In this document: positions 27,057 to 36,768 of the stretch, piece by piece
Position numbering within the stretch: position 1 is the first letter of the stretch
Layout: each line of letters opens with the position of its first letter
Assembly (NCBI GenBank): GCA_013360295.1
Contig: JABWCL010000013.1
Coordinates: forward strand, 1-64,000
Direction: 5' to 3'
Length of the DNA: 64,000 nucleotides
Source: Ignavibacteriaceae bacterium
Lineage (GTDB): Bacteria; Bacteroidota; Ignavibacteria; Ignavibacteriales; Ignavibacteriaceae
Translations under genes and position numbers: made by a program
The notes under the pieces: generated by a model
Database searches by the model: none
What the model saw: the letters and a program-made list of their open reading frames with translations, nothing else
What the model was told of the DNA's origin: nothing

Positions 27057-28244
27057 ATGGAAAAACAATATAATTTCAATTTTTTGGATTTAATTGTTTT
27101 AATTGTCAAAAATAAAGTAAGAATATTAATCATCTGTTTGATTACAGCTGTTGCCTCTTATCTTTTTTTAAGATTTTATGTGGATGAACAATTTGATGCA
27201 TCTGCACTTATTATTCCCGCTGAAGATAACTTTATGGGTGGCTTGGGTGGAATGCTTAAAGGATTGAAAGAATTACCCATCGGTATTGGCGGTATCCCCG
27301 GCGGTGAATCTATCGGAATGTATAACACAATTGTAAGCAGTAGAACTACCCTCCTGGAAATAATCAATAAATTCAATTTAATCCGGGTTTATGATATAGA
27401 TACGACGGAAAAGGATTACATTGAGAGGGCAATGAGAAAACTTGGACAAAATATCAGCACCACAGAAACAACCGATAATGCCTATATAATAATGGTCAGG
27501 GATAAATCGCCAGAACTTGCTGCGGATATTACGAACTATATCGTTGATTTGTTAAACAGAAGAATAAACGAACTCAAAACTCAAAAATCAAGAAATAACA
27601 GAATCTTTTTGGAACAGCGATTGGCGGAAGTAAGGGGAAACCTGAAAAATTCCGAAGATTCTTTAAAGCTGTTTCAGGAAAAATCCGGTATGTTAAATGT
27701 TGAGGATCAGCTGAGGGGTATAATGGACGTTTACACAAAGCTTGAAGCTAATTTAATAAGCAAACAAGTTGAAGTTTCGATCTATGAAAAAATATATGAC
27801 CTTAATTCTCCGCTGGTAGACCGTGCGAAAACAGAACTGCGTGAATATGAGAAACGAATAAAGGAAATTAAAAGTCAGGGGATGCCGCAAAGCATACTTC
27901 TTTCAAAGGCCTCTATTCCCAAGAGTGCTCTTCAGTATTACAGATACTACCGGGATATTGAGATAAATTCATCAATATTAGAGTTCGTGATACCACTTTA
28001 TGAGCAGTCGAAATTTGAGGAACAGAAGGATGTCCCAATTTTACAGGTAATTGATTATGCCGCTGTCCCACAAAAGAGGAGTTATCCCCCTAGACTTTTG
28101 TATACCGCAATGATTACTTTTTTTGTATTTATATCAACCTGTGTAATTTTATTTATTGGCGGTTTAGTAAACAATTCTAAAAATGAAAAACTAAAATTCA
28201 TCGTCTCGAATTTATTTATCGTTCCGAAGAGAATTAAGCAATAA
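27057..28244 (+). CDS. Wzz-type chain-length determinant protein
   Basis: 395 residues with the two-helix layout of polysaccharide co-polymerases. The N-terminal membrane helix is at about 22-40, a long periplasmic region with coiled coil spans about 60-345 (RNNRIFLEQRLAEVRGNL), and a C-terminal helix spans about 355-378, preceded by the family's Pro-rich motif (PQKRSYPPR). A Gly-rich insertion (GGLGGMLKGLKELPIGIGGIPGG) lies near residues 61-85. It has no fused tyrosine kinase. It sets polymer length together with the Wzy-like protein encoded directly after it. AAGGATCAGA precedes the ATG. Confidence 0.88.
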   Translation: MEKQYNFNFLDLIVLIVKNKVRILIICLITAVASYLFLRFYVDEQFDASALIIPAEDNFMGGLGGMLKGLKELPIGIGGIPGGESIGMYNTIVSSRTTLLEIINKFNLIRVYDIDTTEKDYIERAMRKLGQNISTTETTDNAYIIMVRDKSPELAADITNYIVDLLNRRINELKTQKSRNNRIFLEQRLAEVRGNLKNSEDSLKLFQEKSGMLNVEDQLRGIMDVYTKLEANLISKQVEVSIYEKIYDLNSPLVDRAKTELREYEKRIKEIKSQGMPQSILLSKASIPKSALQYYRYYRDIEINSSILEFVIPLYEQSKFEEQKDVPILQVIDYAAVPQKRSYPPRLLYTAMITFFVFISTCVILFIGGLVNNSKNEKLKFIVSNLFIVPKRIKQ

Positions 28245-28247
28245 AGT

Positions 28248-29624
28248 ATGAGCGGTCATACCTCTATGTTCCCCAGAAAGCAAATTGTTTATCCGGCTCT
28301 TCTGGCTGCATTGATCCCGTTTTTGTTATTATTTGTCAAGGCCTCTGAGATAAAGAATTTGCACGTAGCGCTTACGATTCTGCCGCTGCTCTTTTTAGTG
28401 GTGTTTAATTTAAGATATTCTGTTTTCATCCTTGTCCTTTCGCTTTTCATAAATTATCCCATAAATGTCCTGCAGTTATCCTCGCTGTTAATTTACATCG
28501 TTATACTGTCGTATTTCATTTGTTATCATGACACGGACTTTAGAGATTTGAGTAATTCTTTCACCATACCGATAACTATATACTTAACACTCATATTGCC
28601 ATCCTTCCTGAACAACCAACAGCCGGGGTACAGTCTCTTATTCATGAGCAGCCTCATAAGTTCATTTATTCTTGTCCACCTAATATACTCCTCGAACGAT
28701 AAGAGATTGATTCAGTTGTTTCTTATATGGTTTGTGGTTTTTTGTGCTTTAAATGGGATCACCGCAGTGTATGACGGATTGGTGTTTAAGAAAAGGGCAT
28801 TTGGTTTTGCCGGCATCATGTTTGTAGATTACTTGTCCGTGGGCATGGTCATCACTTTTATTTCGATGCTGCTATCGAAGAAGAAAGCTCTTTTTATAAC
28901 TCTGTTCGCGTTTTTTGTAGTTTGCACAATTCTCCATCAGACCAGGGGAGTCTGGATCGCGTTAAGCGGTACTTTGTTGTTAGTAATGTTATACTTTCTT
29001 ATAAGGAGTGAAGAGTACGAAATCAGCAGAAGGAAAATTCTGGCGTTTCTTATTTTTATTTCATTAATGGGAGCAGGCGGGTATTTTCTTATTACGGAAA
29101 TAAACCCCAGAATCGAACAGAGAGCCACTGCCCTGAAAAAAAACGAGATAATTATTGATCAGGAGGGCTACATTGATAACTCAGTGGTGACACGCGCACT
29201 GATCTGGCATACCGCATATAACGCGTTCAAAGCACACCCGTTTATTGGGATTGGTTCTCATTCATTCGCATTTCAGTCTAAATCATATTCGACCATTACT
29301 CCGTTTTTATATAAAAAATATGTTCAAGGAGTGACCCCTCACGGGACGTTATTCGCTATTTTAGCAGAGGTTGGAGTGATCGGACTGCTGGGGTTCCTGA
29401 CCTTGATTATTCTTTCGCTTAAACACTCCTTTAATAATGTCAGGGAGTCATTTAAACCAGAGGATAAAAAAATATCTGTTACACTATATTTTATTCTGGT
29501 ATATATCACCCTTTCGATGGTGATAACTGACGCCTGGCTTTTTGGCTCGGGCGCAATACTTTGGGGGCTGGTATTGGGTATGACCGCTCTTCATAAAAAA
29601 CAAATTCAATTGAATGAAAAGTAG
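28248..29624 (+). CDS. O-antigen polymerase/ligase-like membrane protein (Wzy/WaaL type)
   Basis: 458 residues with about eleven membrane helices and the large periplasmic loop of O-antigen ligase/polymerase proteins. That loop contains RALIWHTAYNAFKAHPFIGIG and VTPHGTLFAILAEVG, the H-G-T-type motif of the family. It would polymerise repeat units or transfer glycan on the periplasmic side. Given the Wzz gene three bases upstream and the Wzx-like gene overlapping downstream, polymerase is the more likely role. The start ATG at 28248 follows the previous stop. The end overlaps the next gene by 11 bases. Confidence 0.85.
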   Translation: MSGHTSMFPRKQIVYPALLAALIPFLLLFVKASEIKNLHVALTILPLLFLVVFNLRYSVFILVLSLFINYPINVLQLSSLLIYIVILSYFICYHDTDFRDLSNSFTIPITIYLTLILPSFLNNQQPGYSLLFMSSLISSFILVHLIYSSNDKRLIQLFLIWFVVFCALNGITAVYDGLVFKKRAFGFAGIMFVDYLSVGMVITFISMLLSKKKALFITLFAFFVVCTILHQTRGVWIALSGTLLLVMLYFLIRSEEYEISRRKILAFLIFISLMGAGGYFLITEINPRIEQRATALKKNEIIIDQEGYIDNSVVTRALIWHTAYNAFKAHPFIGIGSHSFAFQSKSYSTITPFLYKKYVQGVTPHGTLFAILAEVGVIGLLGFLTLIILSLKHSFNNVRESFKPEDKKISVTLYFILVYITLSMVITDAWLFGSGAILWGLVLGMTALHKKQIQLNEK

Positions 29625-31107
29625 GGAAATCCTTTCCGAAAATAAAAACTCGGTTTGGCTAGCATCAAGATATATAATGCTGCTGGTATCGTCATTGTTG
29701 ATTTATAAAATAAATATTGACCAATACGGCAGCGGGATCATAGGGGCATGGTTTTTAGTGTTTTCAATCTGGACTTTCGGGAACGCGATTGACCTGGGAA
29801 TGGGTACTGCGATTGTAAAATATACTGCCGAGTACGTAAATAGCCGGAATAGTGTGATTAAGTACTTTTTAACCTCAAGTTTTTACGCATTTATACTCCT
29901 CGGTTCCGTTCTAACGCTGATAATATATTTTGTCGGGCTACTGTTTATCTTAAACAGCACGAATATTTTTTCAAAAGTTGATGTCAGAGTATTCCGGTAT
30001 GTATTTATTATACTCGGTTTATCCTTCACGGTAAAATATATTACCGTGTTTTTTAGGTCGGTACTTGAAGGGATGAATGAATTTGTTGTTGCAAGTAAAA
30101 TAGAAATTATCTCATCCTTAATATTGCTCATATTTATAACAATAAATTCATTACTGGGTTTATCAATCAGGTATCTGGCCGATATTTACCTGGTTCAATC
30201 GTTTTTAATCCTGTTTACGTATATTTATATCTTTTTGGCCAGATATAAACTTAATGTTTTTAATTTTATAAACTTCCGCTACTCATCGTTAAAAACAATT
30301 TTTTCATACAGCCTCCATATTCAGGCGGTTAACCTGCTGGGCGGTTTAATTGACCCGATAATTAAGTTCTTGTTCGGCGGATATTTGGGGCTGGATTCGG
30401 TCACCTACTACGAGGTTGGCAAAAGGTTTGCCGGATCGGTCACGGGTTTGTTTCTGACCACCTTCAGGACAATACTTCCCAAGGCGAGCATTCTAACCGG
30501 CCTACATGAGCAGAGAATATTTCTTGAGGAAAACGCTGTGAGATATATAAAATTCGGCGTTCTATTCACGATCGTGATATTCGGGGTGCTTTCAGTTATT
30601 ATAGTATTGTTTATAAAGACTTTTTACGGACATATTAATTATGTTTACGTTTACCTTCTTTTATCTTTGACCGAATCACTTACCATATTCGGTTCAACTC
30701 TCTATATTTTTATAATGGGGATAGGTAAAGGGAGATTACTTGCTATGCTCCAGGTTATGAACATAGTCTTAATATCATCTTCTTTATTAATTTGTCTTAT
30801 TCTGTTTAAGGATACAATCGGGTTGATTGGGTACTCCCTGACAGTTCTCATCGGCGATATTGTTTTATTGCTTTATATCAGGAAGAAGTACTCAATTCGT
30901 ATTAAAAAGTTTTTACTTGATGTGAATATTATTAAGTTCGCTGTATTTATGGCTTTGATGTCCTTTGTTATCGGTATAATATATTATTTGGATTGGAATG
31001 TATACCTGACTCTCTCGGCTTTTAGTGTTGTTTCTTTTATTATGATTATTCGTGAAGCAAAGGAATTTGTATTAGCAGTCATTAAGTCAAAGAAGGTAAT
31101 GTTATAA
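29614..31107 (+). CDS. Wzx-like polysaccharide flippase
   Basis: 497 residues with about 12-14 membrane helices, in the MOP/polysaccharide exporter family. Typical features are a charged helix near the N-terminus (DLGMGTAIVKYTAEYV) and FGGYLGLDSVTYYEVGKRF in the second half. It flips lipid-linked repeat units to the periplasmic face of the inner membrane. The ATG lies inside the end of the polymerase gene, so translation is probably coupled. The 85-base gap to the next gene is AT-rich and has no feature I can name. Confidence 0.85.
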   Translation: MKSREILSENKNSVWLASRYIMLLVSSLLIYKINIDQYGSGIIGAWFLVFSIWTFGNAIDLGMGTAIVKYTAEYVNSRNSVIKYFLTSSFYAFILLGSVLTLIIYFVGLLFILNSTNIFSKVDVRVFRYVFIILGLSFTVKYITVFFRSVLEGMNEFVVASKIEIISSLILLIFITINSLLGLSIRYLADIYLVQSFLILFTYIYIFLARYKLNVFNFINFRYSSLKTIFSYSLHIQAVNLLGGLIDPIIKFLFGGYLGLDSVTYYEVGKRFAGSVTGLFLTTFRTILPKASILTGLHEQRIFLEENAVRYIKFGVLFTIVIFGVLSVIIVLFIKTFYGHINYVYVYLLLSLTESLTIFGSTLYIFIMGIGKGRLLAMLQVMNIVLISSSLLICLILFKDTIGLIGYSLTVLIGDIVLLLYIRKKYSIRIKKFLLDVNIIKFAVFMALMSFVIGIIYYLDWNVYLTLSAFSVVSFIMIIREAKEFVLAVIKSKKVML

Positions 31108-31192
31108 TGTTTAGAATCGAAGTATTTCAATCGATATTTATGATGTCAGCGGTTTAGATTATGCAATTTAAAAAAAATAAAATATTATAAAT

Positions 31193-31948
31193 ATGCAAGC
31201 ACAAGCAGCAAATCCGCTATTTACAATTATCACGGTATGTTATAACTCGGGTGAAACCATTGAACGGGCAATTAAATCGGTTCTGGAGCAGGCATATACT
31301 GATTATGAATACATAATTATTGACGGTATGAGTACGGATAACACATTGGAGATTGTAAGAAGTTATCCGACAAAATTTCAAGGGAAGATGAAATATATCA
31401 GTGAAGCCGACAACGGTATCTATGACGCAATTAATAAGGGAATTGCCTTAGCCAAAGGGAGCCTTATCGGAATATTGAACAGCGATGACTGGTATGAGAG
31501 TAATACCCTGGATGTTATCGCGGCCCATCATCAACCCGGGAGAGATGTTATATATTACGGACTGCTCAGGTATTTACGAGAAGGGAAGGAGTATATGGTA
31601 CTGTCATACAATCATGAATTTCTTAATGAAAAAATGATTAACCACCCTACCTGTTTTGTGACAAAAGGGATATACAATGAAGTTGGTAAATATGACTTGA
31701 AATATAAACTCGCAGCCGATTATGATTTCATGCTGAATTGTAAAGAGAAAGGATATAATTTCCGGCACTTACCGTTTATATTGTCAAATATGTCAATGGA
31801 AGGGAGTTCAAAAGATTATCATTTGAGATCCAGAGTTGAAACATATAATATTATGTATAAACATAAATGCCTGTCCAATGCCAATCGCATGTTAAGAATA
31901 ATAGATTTGTACCTGAAGTATTACTTTAAAAAAATATTCGGGCTGTGA
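31193..31948 (+). CDS. GT2 glycosyltransferase (WcaE-like)
   Basis: 251 residues of a GT-A fold enzyme. Visible motifs are FTIITVCYNSGETIERAI, IIIDGMSTDNTLEI, SEADNGIYDAINKGI, and GILNSDDWYE with the DXD-type metal site. The body matches the colanic-acid WcaE-like group (HPTCFVTKGIYNEVGKYD, LAADYDFML). It adds one sugar to the lipid-linked intermediate; the sugar is unknown. Its TGA overlaps the following GTG start in GTGA, so the two genes are coupled. Confidence 0.9.
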   Translation: MQAQAANPLFTIITVCYNSGETIERAIKSVLEQAYTDYEYIIIDGMSTDNTLEIVRSYPTKFQGKMKYISEADNGIYDAINKGIALAKGSLIGILNSDDWYESNTLDVIAAHHQPGRDVIYYGLLRYLREGKEYMVLSYNHEFLNEKMINHPTCFVTKGIYNEVGKYDLKYKLAADYDFMLNCKEKGYNFRHLPFILSNMSMEGSSKDYHLRSRVETYNIMYKHKCLSNANRMLRIIDLYLKYYFKKIFGL

Positions 31949-33045
31949 TCATTGTGAGGAAGCGAAGAATTGTGATTGTCGCCTATGCACTGCATCTTGT
32001 CGGAGGGACAGAAAGATCAATTATAAATCTTGCAAACGGTTTAGCTGACGAGAACTATGAAGTCATTCTGATTTCATTAGTAAATTCCGGGGAAAGCACT
32101 TCTTTTGCTCTACATCAGAATATTAATCTCATCCGTTTAAATATCCTGGGTAAGTTCGTTTCAACTTTCGGCAGGATACTTGCACTGCCGGGTGTATTAT
32201 TAAGCATAAGGCATAATATCTTAAAACATAAATCTGATCGGGTGATATGTTTTGGGGAGAAAATGAATATCCTGATTGTCTTGTCTTTGCTTTTTAATAA
32301 AACGCGTTTAATATTATCCGAGAACTATCCCCCGGGGATTCACTATATTAATCCCCTATGGAGATTACTGAGATCACTGACATACAGAAAAGCCTGGAAC
32401 ATAACGGTGCTTACCCCTGATGATATTGATTATTTCCATAAAGGGGTCAGGAATAAAGTAATCTCGATTCCAAATATTATCAATAATCCGGGGCGACGTA
32501 AGGACCTGAACTTTAAAAGCAAGGTAGTAATTGCCATCGGCAGGCTGGATGTAGTTAAAAGATATGATTTATTAATAAACGCGTTTTCTATTGTCGGGAA
32601 AAAATATCCTGATTGGAAGCTGGAGATTTGGGGTGAAGGACCGATGAAAAATGAATTAAATGAACAAATTAAAAAACTTGATTTGGAATCATCGGTTTTA
32701 TTGAAAGGGGTAACAAAAGATATTTACCCGGAATTGTTAAGGGCAAATTTCCTTGTGCTCTCTTCGCAATATGAGTCATTTGGTTATGTGATCTGTGAAG
32801 CAATGTCTGTAGGGATACCTGTAGTCTCTTTCGATTGCCCTTCCGGCCCTCGTCATATTATCAGGCATAATGTTGACGGGTTGTTGATTCCATTTGGAGA
32901 TACTGAAGAACTGGCGAATGGTATTATTAAATTAATCGAAGAGGAGGGGTTAAGAATTGAAATGGGTAATAAAGCTTTGGATGTTTTAAATAGATTCTCA
33001 ACTAAAAGTATAATCAGCGAGTGGAGTAAACTGCTGTCTGATTAA
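31945..33045 (+). CDS. GT4-family glycosyltransferase
   Basis: 366 residues of GT-B fold. The N-terminal LVGGTERSIINLANGL loop is followed by the donor-site half with AIGRLDVVKRYDLLINAF, WGEGPMKNEL and SQYESFGYVICEAMSVGIPVV, containing the Glu pair of the family. The gene uses a GTG start overlapping the upstream stop by 4 bases. It is the last gene of the plus-strand unit. Its TAA shares bases with the stop of the convergent gene 33042-34184, so the two genes meet with no gap. Confidence 0.9.
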   Translation: MIIVRKRRIVIVAYALHLVGGTERSIINLANGLADENYEVILISLVNSGESTSFALHQNINLIRLNILGKFVSTFGRILALPGVLLSIRHNILKHKSDRVICFGEKMNILIVLSLLFNKTRLILSENYPPGIHYINPLWRLLRSLTYRKAWNITVLTPDDIDYFHKGVRNKVISIPNIINNPGRRKDLNFKSKVVIAIGRLDVVKRYDLLINAFSIVGKKYPDWKLEIWGEGPMKNELNEQIKKLDLESSVLLKGVTKDIYPELLRANFLVLSSQYESFGYVICEAMSVGIPVVSFDCPSGPRHIIRHNVDGLLIPFGDTEELANGIIKLIEEEGLRIEMGNKALDVLNRFSTKSIISEWSKLLSD

Positions 33046-34184
33046 CTTAAATGATCATAGTAATTGCTGAGTCTCAATACCATTTTCTCCAGCGTATAAA
33101 ATGATTCAAATCTTAACCTGCCATTTTCCCCAATTAGTTTTCTCTCAATAGAATTGAAAGCCAATCTCACAATTTCTTGTTTTATTTGCCCGGGATCTTT
33201 AGGATCAACTAAAATGCCGTTTTGATTATTTGATATTAATTCGGGTAATGCTCCTGCAGTGGTGGCGATTACCGGAGTTGACTGGATAAAAGCTTCAAGC
33301 ACAACCAGCCCGAATGAATCCGCTAGGGTTGGATGAACCATTACATCCAAAGCAGCAATTATCTTATGGATATCATTTCTTTGTCCCAGAAAAATAACCT
33401 CATTCTCCAACCCCAGTTCGTTCCGGAGCAAAATCAAATTTTCTTTTTCCCGTCCCTCTCCTGCAACAAGCCATTTAAATGCAATTTTCATTTCCTTAAG
33501 TTTTTTTGCGGCTTGTAACGCGTAATTGATACCTTTTATTTTTATTAACCTTGAGACACTTCCGATTAAAAGTTCGTCTTTAATTCCTAGTTCACTATTT
33601 ATTTTTATTCTCGCCTCTGCTTTATTTACCTTCGCATCTGAATAACCAAGCGGGATAGTAGTTATTTTGGCTTTCGGGAAATTCTCGTGTTCCTCGGACA
33701 ATTCGGCGATCTTATTCGAAACGCAAATTATTCTATCCTGAAAACGATTTACGATTGTGTAATATGCTTTAGCTTTAATTATCTCGGTAGTAGAAAACGA
33801 ATAGTCATAATGACGGGTGGACACAACTGTTCGGACCCCGGCTTTTTTAGCAGCGATAGAGCCGAATAAATCCCCATAGATCATATGCGTATGAACAATA
33901 TCCGGCTTTATATCATAAATTAACTTAGCGATGCCGTTTATACTGAAGAAATCAAATCTGTTCCTTAAGGAATAATGTAAGATATTTACTCCTTTTTCTT
34001 CGCATTCGTTTAACTTTCTTTTGAATTCATCGGAAATATTTTTCTTGTTTTTTCTGGAGAGATTTAACAAACTTACATTATACCCAAATTTTACTAACTC
34101 CGGTAAGATCATAAAGACATGCTGTTCAGCCCCCGCTAGCCTTTCTCCAAGCAGGATCATTAAAATTTTCTTCTTGGGTTTCAT
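33042..34184 (-). CDS. GT4-family glycosyltransferase
   Basis: 380 residues of GT-B fold: RLAGAEQHVFMILPELV at the start, DIVHTHMIYGDLFGSIAA, then SVSRLIKIKGINYALQAA, AGEGREKENL and TLADSFGLVVLEAFIQSTPVI with the Glu pair. It is convergent with and overlaps the stop of the neighbouring GT4 gene by 4 bases. The ATG at 34184 follows an AT-rich leader without a clear Shine-Dalgarno sequence. Its donor and acceptor are unknown. The 193-base gap upstream holds no gene. Confidence 0.9.
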   Translation of the reverse strand: MKPKKKILMILLGERLAGAEQHVFMILPELVKFGYNVSLLNLSRKNKKNISDEFKRKLNECEEKGVNILHYSLRNRFDFFSINGIAKLIYDIKPDIVHTHMIYGDLFGSIAAKKAGVRTVVSTRHYDYSFSTTEIIKAKAYYTIVNRFQDRIICVSNKIAELSEEHENFPKAKITTIPLGYSDAKVNKAEARIKINSELGIKDELLIGSVSRLIKIKGINYALQAAKKLKEMKIAFKWLVAGEGREKENLILLRNELGLENEVIFLGQRNDIHKIIAALDVMVHPTLADSFGLVVLEAFIQSTPVIATTAGALPELISNNQNGILVDPKDPGQIKQEIVRLAFNSIERKLIGENGRLRFESFYTLEKMVLRLSNYYDHLS

Positions 34185-34377
34185 CTTATTTTTAATTTCG
34201 GCAACTTAAATGATCTGAATTATTAATTGACAGCGCTCAAATCATAAAGAATAATGTCGTAGGATACCGCAGGGGGCAGAGAATTGATAGGGCTGTTGAG
34301 AAAAGATTATTTCGGGAAGAAGTACAATTTTCTCCTTAATATCCAATCTTCCGACTCCAGCCATTAGGTTTAAATAA

Positions 34378-35526
34378 TTACCGGAGAATTAATTTCAACG
34401 CACCCACAACATCTTTAGCGTCCTCATCCGTAAGATTCGCGGAAAACGGAATTGAGAAAGTTCTCTCAGATATAAACTCCGCGTTCGGGAAGTCTCCGCT
34501 GCCGTAACCATAAGCCTGCTGGTAATATGGATGCAGGTGCAGCGCGATATAATGAACACCGGTACCGATTTTCATATTGTGAAGTTTGTTTATCACCTGA
34601 TCTCTCGTCAGAGAGGTTTTATTTATATCAAGCAGCAGAATAAAGAGATGGAACCCGTGGCGCGTATCCGGTTCAGGATCAGGCGGAAGCAGGAGCGGCA
34701 GGTCTTTCAATTCATTTTTGTAATATTGCCACAATTCCGCCCGACGGGAATAGAATTTTTCAATTTTCCTGAACTGCGACAGCCCGAGTGAAGCCTGTAT
34801 GTCGGTCATATTGTACTTGAAGCCGGGGTAAACAATCTGGTAATGTTTATATCCGTCATCAGAGAATCTTTTCCAGGCATCTTTGGTCAGACCGTGTAAA
34901 GCGTACATCTTAATTTTAGCGGCGATTTCCTGGTTGTTTGTAGTTACCATACCGCCCTCAGCCGTAGTGAGGTTTTTGGTTACGTAGAAGCTATATGCGG
35001 CTATATCACGCGAGGTGCCAAGCCTCATTCCTTTATACTCACTTTCAATTGCGTGAGCGTTATCGTGAATGATGTAAAGGTTGTGCTCGTCAGCTATCTT
35101 ATTAATCTCGTCAATATTACAGGGACGGCCCGCGAAGTGAACGGGGATGATCGCTTTTGTTCTCTTTGTTATTTTTCTGCGGATATCGTCGGGATCAATC
35201 AGCATTGTGAGGGGGTCCACATCCACGAAAACGGGACGCGCCCCGGCGTGAATGACCGCGTTGGCAGTCGCGGCGAATGTCATTGTGGGTACTATCACTT
35301 CGCTGTCTTTATCTATACCTAATGCCAGTACACATAGGTGTAGTCCTGCAGTGCAGGAAGAAACTGCGGCGGCATATTTCGCCCCGACGTATTCAGCGAA
35401 TTCTTTTTCGAACTCGTTCACTTTAGGCCCCGTTCCTATCCATCCGGATCTGAGAGTCTGTACTACTCCTTCTATATCTTCCTCTTCAATCTTTGGGCTT
35501 CCAAAAATCAGATAAGATTTTCTCAT
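34378..35526 (-). CDS. DegT/DnrJ/EryC1/StrS-family sugar aminotransferase
   Basis: 382 residues, a PLP-dependent enzyme that aminates keto-sugar nucleotides. Conserved parts are GWIGTGPKVNEFEKEFAEY, the SSCTAGLHL cofactor loop, VPTMTFAATANAV, IIHDNAHAI, and SFYVTKNLTTAEGG in which Lys184 is the likely PLP-binding residue. The tail has FKYNMTDIQASLGL. It probably makes a UDP- or dTDP-4-amino sugar for the polysaccharide encoded alongside. The partner dehydratase is not in the window, although the SDR at 6418 is a distant candidate. ATG start preceded by GGGG. Confidence 0.93.
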   Translation of the reverse strand: MRKSYLIFGSPKIEEEDIEGVVQTLRSGWIGTGPKVNEFEKEFAEYVGAKYAAAVSSCTAGLHLCVLALGIDKDSEVIVPTMTFAATANAVIHAGARPVFVDVDPLTMLIDPDDIRRKITKRTKAIIPVHFAGRPCNIDEINKIADEHNLYIIHDNAHAIESEYKGMRLGTSRDIAAYSFYVTKNLTTAEGGMVTTNNQEIAAKIKMYALHGLTKDAWKRFSDDGYKHYQIVYPGFKYNMTDIQASLGLSQFRKIEKFYSRRAELWQYYKNELKDLPLLLPPDPEPDTRHGFHLFILLLDINKTSLTRDQVINKLHNMKIGTGVHYIALHLHPYYQQAYGYGSGDFPNAEFISERTFSIPFSANLTDEDAKDVVGALKLILR

Positions 35527-35619
35527 ATTTTTATTCCCCTAAAATGATTTGACGGATAACAGAGTGAAGTTAATATTTTTTCCATTAAGTTGCTTGTATA
35601 TTGAGTTCGTAAACATCAA

Positions 35620-35646
35620 ACTCCCGGGCACTTTTCTTCCGGGGGT
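35620..35646. other. Hairpin in the gap before the aminotransferase gene
   Basis: ACTCCCGG (35620-35627) can pair with CCGGGGGT (35639-35646), one pair being G-T. No T-run follows. It could be the end of the metallo-hydrolase transcript from 35774, read on the minus strand, or leader structure of the aminotransferase gene. Confidence 0.35.
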
Positions 35647-35773
35647 CTATGTGAAAATGTTAATCAGATCAATTGCCGGGCTAAAATATTTATAAATTTG
35701 ACAATCAATTGATTCAAACCCTTAACTTAATAAACGAAGTGCCTATCATACAAGGGAAAATTATATCAAAATT

Positions 35774-36667
35774 TTACTCTCCGGCAACCTCCTTATAAGC
35801 GGTTTCGATGTTCAGTTTCAACGCTCCGGCGCGCATTTCTTTACGTTCGGCGGCACCCGGGATGTACAACACGGCGGACGCATCCGCGAGGACTCTCCCC
35901 TGTTTATGAATCATTTTCGCGTAATCCAGAAGCGCGGAAAGGTATCCTCTCATTTCTTTGACAGATTGGATATCGCCGGTCAGGTCTGCCGGTGAAGCCG
36001 CGTGGCCAAACACAAAACGGGTGCTTTTCCCGAACTTCTTTTCAATTCTCTCCAGCGTCTCTATCCACTCTTTAATACTACCGCCGCCTTTAGGGTCAAT
36101 AAAAGGATAGACTTTATTGAACACAAGGTCTCCGAGGTGTGCTGTATCAATGTCCGTATAGTGGATAATGCTGTCTCCGCCTGTATGGGCTTTACCTAAA
36201 TAGTATATATGAATGTTCTCTTTTACCCATTCTTTTGAGTACGTCTCATCAGCAGTGACAAGTTTTACGCCCCCATCCGGATTAAAAGTTTCCTTCTGCA
36301 TTCTGGCGCAGTTTTCGTGAGACAGGATTACTTTCACGTGCGGACGCAGGACTTCATTTCCGGACACGTGATCGCGATGATGATGAGTGTTAAACAGGTA
36401 GTCAATTTCCTTATCGCTTTTTTTTCTGAATCCGTTCAGGAAGTTCTGCGCGGTATCGGGGAATTGCGAGTCGATAACAGTTATCATTTCGTCGCGAATC
36501 TGCCACATTATTGTGCCTCCGCGCTCAGCGTACATTCCGGTTCCGGGTGCTATCTCCGTCAATCCGGGTATTTCATCAGGGAATATGTTTGAATTAATTC
36601 GGCGAAAGGGGATGATAGTTCCTCCCAGGATCAATGCTGACGCTCTTAAGAATTCACTTCTTTTCAC
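35774..36667 (-). CDS. Exported metallo-beta-lactamase-fold hydrolase
   Basis: 297 residues. The N-terminus KRSEFLRASALILGG resembles a Tat-type signal with one Lys replacing an Arg, so export is likely but the route is uncertain. The MBL fold shows THHHRDH (His95, His97, Asp99, His100), GKAHTGGD, LGDLVFN and FGHA, the usual dinuclear zinc ligands. The family includes hydrolases of many esters, thioesters and lactams; this sequence resembles the general environmental group and not proven resistance enzymes. The GTG start at 36667 has AGGAG 7 bases upstream. Divergent from the M14 peptidase gene. Confidence 0.88.
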   Translation of the reverse strand: MKRSEFLRASALILGGTIIPFRRINSNIFPDEIPGLTEIAPGTGMYAERGGTIMWQIRDEMITVIDSQFPDTAQNFLNGFRKKSDKEIDYLFNTHHHRDHVSGNEVLRPHVKVILSHENCARMQKETFNPDGGVKLVTADETYSKEWVKENIHIYYLGKAHTGGDSIIHYTDIDTAHLGDLVFNKVYPFIDPKGGGSIKEWIETLERIEKKFGKSTRFVFGHAASPADLTGDIQSVKEMRGYLSALLDYAKMIHKQGRVLADASAVLYIPGAAERKEMRAGALKLNIETAYKEVAGE

Positions 36668-36768
36668 AGGTGCTCCTTTTTATCATCGAAATTTCTAATG
36701 TTTCAGAAGAAGAAAATATTTGGATAATACGTATTTTTACTGAACCAAATTATATAAAGAAAAAGCAA

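Noticed and set aside
36634-36768. Upstream extension of the M14 peptidase
   Set aside because: It would overlap the divergent metallo-hydrolase gene and place 45 residues before the signal peptide.
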